Positions 8,643 through 16,415 of a DNA stretch of 64,000 nt are shown piece after piece (the first letter of the stretch is position 1; the number at the start of each line of letters is the position of its first letter). Origin of the DNA: Iodidimonas muriae (GTDB lineage Bacteria > Pseudomonadota > Alphaproteobacteria > Sphingomonadales > Rhodothalassiaceae). The stretch lies in assembly GCF_014647255.1 (NCBI RefSeq), contig NZ_BMOV01000001.1, positions 178,275 through 242,274 on the forward strand, given 5' to 3'. Both the position numbers and the translations under genes were made by a program. The notes below the pieces were generated by a model. The model worked only from the letters and a program-made list of their open reading frames with translations. It was not told the DNA's origin and did no database searches.

Positions 8643-10652
8643 TTAGGAGAGGGCCGGGAGAACCAGCCGCATTGTTGTGCCAGATCCGGGGCTGCTGACA
8701 ACCTCCAGGTCGCCGCCTTGTTCCCGGGCAAATTCACGGCACTGAAAAGCGCCGACGCCAAATCCGCTGTTTTTGGTGGAATGAAAAGGTGCAAAGAGTT
8801 TGTCGCGTATAAAATCCAATGTCATGCCTGCGCCGTCATCGCTGATATCAATGATTGCATTGGGACCGACAAGGTCAAGAGAAAGCGTAACATTACCCGC
8901 CTCGCCGCTGGCTTCCAAGGCGTTGGATAAAAGATGCCCGATGCTGGCCGAAAAGCGCTCTTTGGGAACACGAACCTGAATATTTTTCGCCCGCGGAGAC
9001 ACATGGATGCTTAAGGTCGCTGGATGGTTTTTGCCATATTGGGCGACAGCTTCGTGCAACAGTCCGTGGACGGCAATGTCTTCCGGTTCTTCGGCCGAGC
9101 CGCCGCCTTCTTCAAGCTGCGACAGGCGCTGGATCAGCTTTTGTAAGCGCCCGACACTATTGGCGATGGTTTCGTGCATATCGCGCTGGAATTCGGGATT
9201 ATTGGCGTGGCGATCGAAATTTTTCAGCATCACGGAAAGCTGGCTGATGATGTTTTTGATATCATGGGCCACAAAGGCATATTGCCGGTTGAAGCGGGCA
9301 AATTGCCGGGTTTGTTCAAGGCTGGCAACGGCCTTGGCTTCGGCTAGAAAGCTGGCGCATTGCCGGGCCACCAGCAAAACCAGTTCTTCATCTTCCCAAT
9401 CGATACGGTTTTTTGTGCGCGGTTTGGAAAGGGTCAGAAACCCGATGATCGATTGGTTATGTGGCAGGGGAACCACCACCCATGCGCCATCGTCGCGGGC
9501 AAAGGGCGAGGCTTTCAGGCGGCTTCCGTAAAGACATAAAGGGGCGCCTTCTTCATTCAGGAAATGGCTTGGATTATACGCATCTGAAATGGCGTGCCGG
9601 GATTTGTAGTTCCATGTTGCCTGTAAGCGCGGGCGGTCATATTCGATCACCCACAGCGCCCCGCCGGGAATTTCCAGAATTTCTGCGCAGGCCCGGATGA
9701 TCCGGCTTTCCAAAGGGCTTGTGAGGTCGTTTTCGCCAGAAAGGGTTCCCATCAAACGCCGCCATTCATGGGCGTAATCATATTTGCGGGCATAAAAGTT
9801 CCGCGCCACGAACAGCTTTATCTTGGCGCGGGCACTGCCCGAAGACAGAAGGAAAAGAAGCAGCATCAAGGCGATGAAAAGCAGCGCCGTTTGTAAGGGC
9901 AGTGAGGCCTGAGCGGAGATTTTTGGAATAATCAGGGCCGAAAGGGCCACCAGCATCAGATAAAAACCGATGCCGATTAATGTCAGGGAATATAAAGCGG
10001 TTTGGCGGGAAACGAAAAAGGGATCGCGCCAGAATTTGTGCCGCGAGGCCGCGATCAGCAAAAGCGGAACCGCCACAAGGTTCAGCAGCCCCCGCAGGGT
10101 GAAATATTCGCTGCGTGGCCCGGATACGGCAAAAATCTGTGCATGGACGAACAATTCATATGTGAACACAATGCCAAGGGGAATGCAGATGAATTTCAAT
10201 GCCCAGCGTTCATATTCGCTGGCGGCTTGGAAAACCCCCACCACAGCGGCCAAGGTGATGACAATGGCCAACAGGTCGATAATGTAAATGGACTGGCCAA
10301 CCAGATTTGCCAGATGCGGCGGCAGGCCCAAAAGAAAAAGCGCGCCGATTTTTGCCAGAATCAAAACCGGGGTGGCAATGCGAATAATATGCGGCAGTCC
10401 CTTTGCGGACGAGGGCAAAAGGCTGGCCAAAAACAGGGCCCAACAGACAAAATGGGCCGTATGCAACACCAGAGCCAGCCAGCCAACGAACGGATAGCCA
10501 AGAATAACTTGGCTTACCGCCCATAGGGCGTGGATAATGGCCGCCAAAGCGAAAAGCCGCGTTTGCCCGTTGCGCCATCCTTTTGCCAACAAAAGAACAG
10601 CGAGCCCGAAAAAACCGAAAGCGGTCAAGATAAATGACCACTGATATATCAT
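8643..10652 (-). CDS. prsK: PEP-CTERM system membrane histidine kinase PrsK
   Basis: A 669-aa sensor kinase. Residues 1-275 contain about eight transmembrane helices, forming the membrane-embedded sensor typical of PrsK. A GAF-like domain covers roughly 300-440. The phosphoacceptor is His463 in the H box (VAHDIKNIISQL), followed by the ATPase domain with DDGAGM and FHSTKNSGFGVG near the end. It phosphorylates PrsR, encoded just downstream. The signal sensed is unknown. A good -24/-12 motif lies 65-80 bases before the start, suggesting that the pair may be part of its own regulon. Confidence 0.95.
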   Translation of the reverse strand: MIYQWSFILTAFGFFGLAVLLLAKGWRNGQTRLFALAAIIHALWAVSQVILGYPFVGWLALVLHTAHFVCWALFLASLLPSSAKGLPHIIRIATPVLILAKIGALFLLGLPPHLANLVGQSIYIIDLLAIVITLAAVVGVFQAASEYERWALKFICIPLGIVFTYELFVHAQIFAVSGPRSEYFTLRGLLNLVAVPLLLIAASRHKFWRDPFFVSRQTALYSLTLIGIGFYLMLVALSALIIPKISAQASLPLQTALLFIALMLLLFLLSSGSARAKIKLFVARNFYARKYDYAHEWRRLMGTLSGENDLTSPLESRIIRACAEILEIPGGALWVIEYDRPRLQATWNYKSRHAISDAYNPSHFLNEEGAPLCLYGSRLKASPFARDDGAWVVVPLPHNQSIIGFLTLSKPRTKNRIDWEDEELVLLVARQCASFLAEAKAVASLEQTRQFARFNRQYAFVAHDIKNIISQLSVMLKNFDRHANNPEFQRDMHETIANSVGRLQKLIQRLSQLEEGGGSAEEPEDIAVHGLLHEAVAQYGKNHPATLSIHVSPRAKNIQVRVPKERFSASIGHLLSNALEASGEAGNVTLSLDLVGPNAIIDISDDGAGMTLDFIRDKLFAPFHSTKNSGFGVGAFQCREFAREQGGDLEVVSSPGSGTTMRLVLPALS

Positions 10653-10716
10653 GCCGTAAGATCCCCTGTTCTTGCGCCATAAGGCAAACGTTACCTTCTA
10701 ACAGTGTGTGACATTA

Positions 10717-10732
10717 CGCAAGTCGAACGCCA
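10717..10732 (-). promoter_or_regulatory. Sigma-54-like promoter of prsK-prsR
   Basis: On the minus strand TGGCGTTCGACTTGCG has GG (10731-10730) and GC (10719-10718) ten bases apart, with TGGC and TTGC intact. The predicted start is near 10706, 54 bases before the prsK ATG. Only eight defined bases support it, so it is a candidate. Confidence 0.5.
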
Positions 10733-10779
10733 TATCTTGTGTGTTTTTCCTGTTATGGCTGTGACTTGGTGAACATTAT

Positions 10780-10795
10780 AGGCAAACAATATGCT
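10780..10795 (+). promoter_or_regulatory. Sigma-54-like promoter of prsT
   Basis: AGGCAAACAATATGCT has GG at 10781-10782 and GC at 10793-10794. The GGCA and TGCT flanks agree with the consensus, but the usual T before GG is replaced. The predicted start near 10806 gives a leader of about 100 bases to prsT. A weak box-like sequence (10 of 17) lies at 10697-10713, between the two divergent promoters. Confidence 0.45.
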
Positions 10796-10904
10796 AGGCT
10801 TATATTCTGCAAAGACAGGGGGGGTAGGATCTGCCTCTCTTGACAGAAGGGGAACAGATGGCGCCGCATGATTTGGTGCTTGTTGATAAGGCGATGAGGG
10901 TAGA

Positions 10905-13667
10905 ATGAAAAAATCAAGTTTAGTCCGGTCGATCGGTGCGTCTTTGATGTTTGCTGCGGTTTTGGGGACGGCAGCCTGCTCACCCGGGGACCCGGAAAGC
11001 CGCGCACAAAAATATTACGAATCCGCACAGACAAAATATCAGGCCAATGAAGTGTCGGCGGCTGTGATCGAATTGAAGAATGCCTTGCAAGAATCGGCAC
11101 AATTCGCTCCGGCACGTTTGCTTCTCGGGAAGATTTATCTGGAAAACTACCAGCTCGCACAAGCCGAGAAAGAGCTGACTCGCGCACGGGATCTGGGGGC
11201 TGCACCAGAAGACTATCTGGCTCCTTTGATGCTTAGTCATGTTCTGGCCACCAAATATGTGGATGCCTTGAGCTTGGTGGAAGCGGCTCCGGCAGAGGCA
11301 CAAATCCTGCCGGAAGTGATAGATTATCATGCGGATGCGCTGGTGGGGCAGGGGCGCTATGCGTCAGCGCGTGAGTTGCTGAACGGTGCAGATCCGATGA
11401 CCGGCAATCATCTGGCACGCCTTGGGCAAATTGCCGTTTTAGAAGGGGACCCGGAAGAAGCCGCCCGTTTGTCGCAACAAGCATTGGAAGTCGATCCGGA
11501 TAGCCTTGTGGCTAATCTTTTGGCAGGACGGCTGGCAATCCGTGAAGACGATATGGTTGCGGCGGAAGGATATTTCTCCAAAGCCGTTGAAATCGACCCC
11601 ACCTCTCCGCCAGCGTCTTTGACATTGACCACGGTCTTGATCGATCAGGAAAAACTTGATGAGGCTTTGGCGACTCTCGAGGCTTTGGCGCGGCGTGGAA
11701 TCTCTACGATGCAGGCGGTTTATCTGCGCTCTTTGATCGCCCTTCAGCAGCAGGATTTCGAACTGGCAAAATCGGCGGCAGAGCGGGTTCTGTCTTCTGC
11801 ACCCCGGAATCGTCCGGCGCTTTTGGTGGCGGGTGTGGCCAATAGCGCACTTGGCAATGATGAAGTGGCCGTTACCTATTTGCAGCGCTTTGCCAATGAT
11901 GACCAGATTCCGCTGGTGGCCAGCAGGGCTTTGGCCTGGTCCAGCTTGCGTTTGGGCCGCGCCGATGATGCCTTGGAAGCTGCGGGCAGGTCTGCGGAAG
12001 AAAGTGATGATGCCGCATCTTTGCGCCTTGCCACGGCGGCAGCTTTGCAATCGGGACAGCTGGATAAGGCTGTTTCTTATATGCAAACCGTTTTGGAAAA
12101 CGAGCCGGATAATCTGTCCTTGGCCACGGGGCTTGCCACTTTGAAGCTGTCTGCCGGTGATAAGGACGGGGCGGATGATATCCTGAAACGGATTCCCTCC
12201 ACTGGGGAGGACCGCACAACGGAAGAGCAGATTCGTCTTGGGATCGTGCATTTGCGGGCCGGAAATACACAGCAGGCATTGGACATCGCGCAAGGCTTGC
12301 GGCAGAAATCGCCAAACAGCGCTGCGGGTTATTCGCTTGCTGGTTTGGCGTTTGTGCAAGATGGGCAACAAACAGCGGCTGTGGAGCAGTTTGAAAAGGC
12401 GCTGGAGATCGAGCCGGGGTCTTGGGTTTCCGTGAATGCGCTTGTTTCTCTTCTGAGAACGCAAGGCCGGGGAGACGAGGCTTTAACCGTTTTGGAAACC
12501 GCCCATGAAGCGAGACCGGACAATGTCCAGATCGCCATGGCTTTGGCGCAGATGAAAGCCTTGGCGGGGGATGTGGCGGAAAGCGAAGCCATTCTCAAAC
12601 GAATGGTAGATGCCGCGCCGGATGCCATCGAGCCGCGCATTGCCTATGCCCGGATGTTGTTGTTGCTGGGGAAACCGGGACAAGCCCTGACCGAGGCCCA
12701 AAGTGCCTCGAAAATGGACCCTGCAAATCCGGCTGCTTTGGAAACGGTCGGGCTGGCCTATCGGGCGCAGGGCGAGCACCGCAAAGCGGTCGATGTGTTC
12801 CAGTCTATGATCGGGCAGCTTCCTGATAATGCCGATGCGCGCTATCTCCTTGGGCGAAGCTTGGCTGAAGCGGGAAGCGACGAGGCCGCAATCGATGCCA
12901 TGCGTCGTACCATTGATCTGGATGGCAATAAGCTGGAGGCGCGCACCGCCCTTATTCGCTTATTGGCTTTGCGGGGTGAAATGGATGGGGCCAAATCGGA
13001 GCTTGAGGCGTTGAAAGCGATCTCGCCACCCAATGCGGCTCTTTATGATCTGGAAGGCTTTGTCGCTTTGAGCGATGGCAAAGCAAAGGACGCCTCACGT
13101 AAATATCGTCAAGCCTATGAAACGGACCCCACACCTTTGCGGGCAGTCACTTTGGCGCGCAGCCTGTGGGTGGCTGAGGATAAAAAAGATGCCATCCATG
13201 TTCTGGAAGGTCGTTCAGAACCCATGTCCAGATTGCAGCTTGCACAGTTTTACTTTCAGGAAAACCGGGCCGAAGATGCAAAAGAACAATATCGTATCCT
13301 GACACGGGAAAATCCGAAGAACCCTGTATATTTCAATGATTTCGCGTGGGTTCTTTGGGAAAAAGGCGATCTTGACGAAGCCTATGAAAATGCAACAAAG
13401 GCCATGAAACTGGCACCCAATGCCCCTGCGATCCAGGATACCTATGGCGTGATCGCTTTGGCTCGCGGTGATGTGGACGGGGCTATAGAAGCGCTTCAAC
13501 CAGCCTTTGAAGCAGCGTCGCATGATCCGGATATCGCCTTGCATCTGGCGAAGGCCTATCTGGCGCGGGGTCGCACCAGCGAAGCCCGCACATTGCTTCA
13601 GGATTTGGCGGGGCGCGATGGTTTCTCCGGCCAAGCAGAAGCGCGGGAATTGCTATCGACCCTTTAA
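10905..13667 (+). CDS. prsT: XrtA/PEP-CTERM system TPR-repeat lipoprotein PrsT
   Basis: A 920-aa predicted lipoprotein (lipobox GTAAC with Cys near residue 25) built almost entirely of tetratricopeptide repeats, e.g. the units around AVEQFEKALEIEPGS and ENATKAMKLAPNAP. Length matches the PEP-CTERM TPR lipoprotein family (about 900 aa). It is thought to act as a periplasmic or outer-membrane scaffold in EPS secretion or protein sorting; its exact role is not established. The ATG follows GATGAGGGTAGA. It is divergent from prsK-prsR, the usual arrangement for this trio, and ends at a strong terminator. Confidence 0.93.
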   Translation: MKKSSLVRSIGASLMFAAVLGTAACSPGDPESRAQKYYESAQTKYQANEVSAAVIELKNALQESAQFAPARLLLGKIYLENYQLAQAEKELTRARDLGAAPEDYLAPLMLSHVLATKYVDALSLVEAAPAEAQILPEVIDYHADALVGQGRYASARELLNGADPMTGNHLARLGQIAVLEGDPEEAARLSQQALEVDPDSLVANLLAGRLAIREDDMVAAEGYFSKAVEIDPTSPPASLTLTTVLIDQEKLDEALATLEALARRGISTMQAVYLRSLIALQQQDFELAKSAAERVLSSAPRNRPALLVAGVANSALGNDEVAVTYLQRFANDDQIPLVASRALAWSSLRLGRADDALEAAGRSAEESDDAASLRLATAAALQSGQLDKAVSYMQTVLENEPDNLSLATGLATLKLSAGDKDGADDILKRIPSTGEDRTTEEQIRLGIVHLRAGNTQQALDIAQGLRQKSPNSAAGYSLAGLAFVQDGQQTAAVEQFEKALEIEPGSWVSVNALVSLLRTQGRGDEALTVLETAHEARPDNVQIAMALAQMKALAGDVAESEAILKRMVDAAPDAIEPRIAYARMLLLLGKPGQALTEAQSASKMDPANPAALETVGLAYRAQGEHRKAVDVFQSMIGQLPDNADARYLLGRSLAEAGSDEAAIDAMRRTIDLDGNKLEARTALIRLLALRGEMDGAKSELEALKAISPPNAALYDLEGFVALSDGKAKDASRKYRQAYETDPTPLRAVTLARSLWVAEDKKDAIHVLEGRSEPMSRLQLAQFYFQENRAEDAKEQYRILTRENPKNPVYFNDFAWVLWEKGDLDEAYENATKAMKLAPNAPAIQDTYGVIALARGDVDGAIEALQPAFEAASHDPDIALHLAKAYLARGRTSEARTLLQDLAGRDGFSGQAEARELLSTL

Positions 13668-13690
13668 CCGAGCGGATCAGCTGAAATCTG

Positions 13691-13727
13691 AACGGCCACC
13701 CGTGATAAAACGGGGGGCCGTTTTTTT
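13691..13727 (+). terminator. Rho-independent terminator after prsT
   Basis: ACGGCCACCCGT pairs with ACGGGGGGCCGT across a five-base loop with one mismatch and is followed by seven Ts, 24 bases after the prsT stop. Confidence 0.9.
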
Positions 13728-13821
13728 ACAGCGCTGTTCCGGCCCAAAGGCGCAGAGATGGCGTCTTCACATATCCGAAATTCACAGAAAATCTTTTAAT
13801 ATCAGCTTATTGGTTGATATC

Positions 13822-13838
13822 TGTAAAATATTCCGACA
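13822..13838 (+). promoter_or_regulatory. PEP-CTERM box, distal copy, upstream of the 14127 gene
   Basis: TGTAAAATATTCCGACA is nearly the consensus of the 17-bp motif; the reverse complement of the box at 15149 is TGTAAATCTTTCCGACA, identical at 14 of 17 bases. It ends 208 bases before the GG of the sigma-54 promoter, a normal range for an enhancer acting by looping. The 399 bases between the prsT terminator and the 14127 gene are AT-rich and hold two boxes and one promoter, with no gene. Confidence 0.65.
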
Positions 13839-13953
13839 GATGGAAAGAAGGCTAAAATATCGGATAAGTAATTGATATATGTTGGTTTTAATCAAGTCCT
13901 TTTTCTATTCCCGATTCTAGAGTGGCCAATAGGGCCGCAATAGCAAAATGCAG

Positions 13954-13970
13954 CGTCGGATTGGTTTACA
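13954..13970 (+). promoter_or_regulatory. PEP-CTERM box, proximal copy, upstream of the 14127 gene
   Basis: CGTCGGATTGGTTTACA is the motif in the opposite orientation to the distal copy and matches 13 of 17 bases of the box at 15149 (TGTCGGAAAGATTTACA). It ends exactly 76 bases before the GG of its promoter, the same distance as for the 15326 gene. Confidence 0.6.
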
Positions 13971-14043
13971 AATGATTAATTTTTGGAAATTAAACAAATA
14001 AAAAACGTAATATAGTGATCTGTTGCATATGCTGAAAGAAAGG

Positions 14044-14060
14044 TTGGCATGCTGTGTGCA
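14044..14060 (+). promoter_or_regulatory. Sigma-54 promoter of the second PEP-CTERM gene
   Basis: TTGGCATGCTGTGTGCA has GG at 14046-14047 and GC at 14058-14059 with ten bases between. The -24 half is identical to that of the 15326 gene. The predicted start is near 14071, giving a leader of about 56 bases. Confidence 0.7.
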
Positions 14061-14126
14061 TTGATGGGGGGGAATATGTCGGGTTTGTCTCGGCATAACC
14101 CAAGGCTCAAAGTGGAGGGCAAAGGA

Positions 14127-15071
14127 ATGCGCACGAAAATTTTAGCAGCATCAGTTGCATTGGCAGTGGCAGGGATGGCCGCACCAGCGCATGCTGGGCT
14201 TCTCATGGACGGGATCACCTTCGACCTTCGTGGTCTTGATGGTCTGGCCAATGATGACATGTATCTTATTGAGAATATTGATCAGATCAACTTTCTCGCT
14301 CGCGTCCAAGCCTTTACGGGTGACACGAATAATAATGGCCTTCCCGATGTGGGTGAAACCTTCAGCGCTTTTGGCAGTGGTCAGGCAACGCAGTTCACCA
14401 ATAACGACACGGGCAGCCTAAACCCCTTGCTCCTTAATTTTGCCGGAACCAATGGCGGGCTTGACGGGTTTGAAATAACTTTCCGTTTTCGCGCCGATGG
14501 GGTGTTCACGGATATTGATCTGACGGATGCGAATTTTGATCATACCGCTTGTCTGGATGCCGGTCAGTGCCTGCTTGAACTGTATGTGGATAATATTGGT
14601 GCTGATGGCAGCCAGTTCGTGTTGAACGATGCGCATGCGACGTCCTCTAATGGTGTGAAATTCGCCACCTTTGAAGTGAAGCCCCAGCAAGGCGGTGTGT
14701 TTGATTTCACCACCGGTGACGGATCGGACAATATCAACTTCCAGCTTATCGATGCCCTTGCCGGCGTCTTGATTGATAGCAAGACCGGTGCGGATTTGCT
14801 GGATAAGGTGAACGGCAATGGCGACCCGATTTTGATGGCAATGGCCGACTCCAATTTCGACAGTGGTGCTGGCTTTGGTTCCGTGTCTTGCCCTGATGGG
14901 GACTTCTTCGGTGGAACACTTGGCGAACCAGCCACTCAGAATGCAACGAACTTCTGCGTGAATGAAGATGGGTCCCTCGTCTTTGTTCCAGAACCCAGCA
15001 CGTTGGCCCTTTTGGGTGGTGCCTTCATGCTGATGGGAGCGGGTGTCGCACGGCGTCGTCGTAACGCCTGA
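14127..15071 (+). CDS. PEP-CTERM protein with calcium-loop-like motif, tandem copy A (314 aa)
   Basis: A secreted protein with signal peptide (residues 1-23, ending APAHA) and a C-terminal sorting tail VPEPSTLALLGG, hydrophobic helix, then ARRRRNA. The body is not a recognised enzyme. A segment near residue 65, DTNNNGLPDVGE, has the spacing of an EF-hand/dockerin-type calcium loop. Several cysteines are present (HTACLDAGQC, SCPDG, NFCV). The true start is the ATG at 14127 after GGAGGG; the frame extends upstream but includes the promoter region. It is the neighbour and close paralogue of the 15326 gene, both presumably sorted by XrtA. An extracellular matrix role is inferred. Confidence 0.88.
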   Translation: MRTKILAASVALAVAGMAAPAHAGLLMDGITFDLRGLDGLANDDMYLIENIDQINFLARVQAFTGDTNNNGLPDVGETFSAFGSGQATQFTNNDTGSLNPLLLNFAGTNGGLDGFEITFRFRADGVFTDIDLTDANFDHTACLDAGQCLLELYVDNIGADGSQFVLNDAHATSSNGVKFATFEVKPQQGGVFDFTTGDGSDNINFQLIDALAGVLIDSKTGADLLDKVNGNGDPILMAMADSNFDSGAGFGSVSCPDGDFFGGTLGEPATQNATNFCVNEDGSLVFVPEPSTLALLGGAFMLMGAGVARRRRNA

Positions 15072-15098
15072 CATCCACGGGGAACGTCACGAAAGGAA

Positions 15099-15127
15099 GG
15101 GCTCGCATAGTGCGGGCCCTTTTTCTT
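15099..15127 (+). terminator. Rho-independent terminator after PEP-CTERM copy A
   Basis: GGGCTCGCA-TAG-TGCGGGCCC followed by TTTTTC. The hairpin is duplicated after copy B with one loop change (AAG for TAG). Confidence 0.88.
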
Positions 15128-15148
15128 TGTGTCTAATCGGCGGGGAAC

Positions 15149-15165
15149 TGTCGGAAAGATTTACA
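15149..15165 (+). promoter_or_regulatory. PEP-CTERM box upstream of the 15326 gene
   Basis: TGTCGGAAAGATTTACA, the best-conserved inverted form of the 17-bp motif. It ends 76 bases before the GG of the sigma-54 promoter, identical to the proximal box of the 14127 gene although the sequence between is not alike. Confidence 0.65.
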
Positions 15166-15238
15166 GTTCAGGCTTGTTGTGGAGCATGGAAGAAAGTGCC
15201 GAACGCAAAATTGCTTGTTATTATTAGAGAATTTCTAA

Positions 15239-15255
15239 TTGGCATGATGATTGCT
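15239..15255 (+). promoter_or_regulatory. Sigma-54 promoter of the third PEP-CTERM gene
   Basis: TTGGCATGATGATTGCT has GG at 15241-15242 and GC at 15253-15254, with TTGGCA and TTGCT close to the ideal. The predicted start is near 15266, 60 bases before the ATG. Confidence 0.8.
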
Positions 15256-15325
15256 TTTATAGTGGCGAGGCAACGTCGGGTTTGTCCCTGCGTATCTCAG
15301 GACTCAAATGTTAGAGGGAACAGAA

Positions 15326-16273
15326 ATGCGCACGAAAATTTTAGCAGCATCGGTTGCATTGGCAGTGGCAGGGATGGCCGCGCCGGCACATGCTGGGCTT
15401 CTTATGGACGGGATCACTTTTGACCTTCGCGGTCTGGATGGTCTTGGAAATGACGACATGTATGTCATTGAGAATGTTGACCAAGTCAACTTTCTTGCTC
15501 GGGTGCAGGCTCAAACCGGGGATAGCAATGGCAATGGCCTTCCCGATATTGGTGAGACCTTCAGTGCTTTTGGCAGTGGCCAGGCAACGCAGTTCACCAA
15601 TAATGACCTTGGCAGCATGAACCCCTTGCTTTTGAATTTTGCGGGTCAGTTTGGCGGGCTTGACGGGTTTGAAATCACCTTCCGCTTCCGCGCCGATGGT
15701 GTGTTCACAGACATTGATCTGACGGATGCGAATTTCAGTCATACCGCTTGTCTGGATGCCGGCCAGTGCTTGCTGGAGCTGTATGTGGACAATATTGGCA
15801 CCGATGGTAGCCAGTTCGTGTTGAATAACGCCCATGATACTGCGGCCAATGGTGTGAAATTTGCTACTTTTGAAATGTTGTCCCAACAAGGTGGCGTGTT
15901 TGATTTCACCACCGGTGACGGTTCGGACAATATCAACTTCCAGCTTGTCGATGCCCTTGCCGGTGTCTTGATTGATAGCAAGACCGGTGTGGATCTGCTG
16001 GATAAGGTGAACGGCAATGGCGATCCGGTATTGATGGCGATGGCCGACTCCAATTTCGATAGCGGTGCTGGCATTGGTGCCGTGTCCTGCCCGACGGGTT
16101 CGTTCTTGGGTGGCAATCTTGGCCAACCCGCCAATGGTCAAAGCGCCGTAGATTTCTGTGTGAATGAAGATGGCTCCATCGTCTTTGTTCCGGAGCCCAG
16201 CACGCTGGCCCTTTTGGGTGGTGCCTTCATGCTGATGGGAGCGGGTGTTGCACGGCGTCGTCGTAACGCCTGA
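15326..16273 (+). CDS. PEP-CTERM protein with calcium-loop-like motif, tandem copy B (315 aa)
   Basis: A paralogue of the 14127 product with the same layout: signal peptide ending APAHA, a calcium-loop-like DSNGNGLPDIGE near residue 65, the same Cys pattern (HTACLDAGQC, SCPTG, DFCV) and the tail VPEPSTLALLGG to ARRRRNA. The most variable part is just before the PEP tail (GNLGQPANGQSAV against GTLGEPATQNAT). The ATG at 15326 follows GAGGG at seven bases. It is transcribed alone from the sigma-54 promoter at 15239 and ends at a copy of the same terminator. Function is unknown; a surface or matrix protein is the likely role. Confidence 0.88.
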   Translation: MRTKILAASVALAVAGMAAPAHAGLLMDGITFDLRGLDGLGNDDMYVIENVDQVNFLARVQAQTGDSNGNGLPDIGETFSAFGSGQATQFTNNDLGSMNPLLLNFAGQFGGLDGFEITFRFRADGVFTDIDLTDANFSHTACLDAGQCLLELYVDNIGTDGSQFVLNNAHDTAANGVKFATFEMLSQQGGVFDFTTGDGSDNINFQLVDALAGVLIDSKTGVDLLDKVNGNGDPVLMAMADSNFDSGAGIGAVSCPTGSFLGGNLGQPANGQSAVDFCVNEDGSIVFVPEPSTLALLGGAFMLMGAGVARRRRNA

Positions 16274-16300
16274 CATCCACGGGGAACGTCACGAAAGGAA

Positions 16301-16331
16301 GGGCTCGCAAAGTGCGGGCCCTTTTTCTTTT
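16301..16331 (+). terminator. Rho-independent terminator after PEP-CTERM copy B
   Basis: GGGCTCGCA-AAG-TGCGGGCCC followed by a T-rich run, a copy of the hairpin at 15099. Confidence 0.88.
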
Positions 16332-16415
16332 TCCTAACATTTCCCGCTTATACTGGTGACGGTAAAGGGATAGGATTCGATTGCTTTTCTTTCGCCGGTG
16401 ATATTGGAGGTGGCT

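Larger units (their letters stand above)
14127..16331 (+). repeat. Tandem gene duplication of a PEP-CTERM unit, including terminator
   Basis: Two direct copies of about 1.0 kb: 14127-15127 and 15326-16331. They share the coding region at high identity (the first 50 or so bases and the last 100 are almost identical) and the downstream stretch CATCCACGGGGAACGTCACG plus the hairpin. The upstream regions have diverged strongly, apart from the box and the sigma-54 promoter. Confidence 0.85.
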
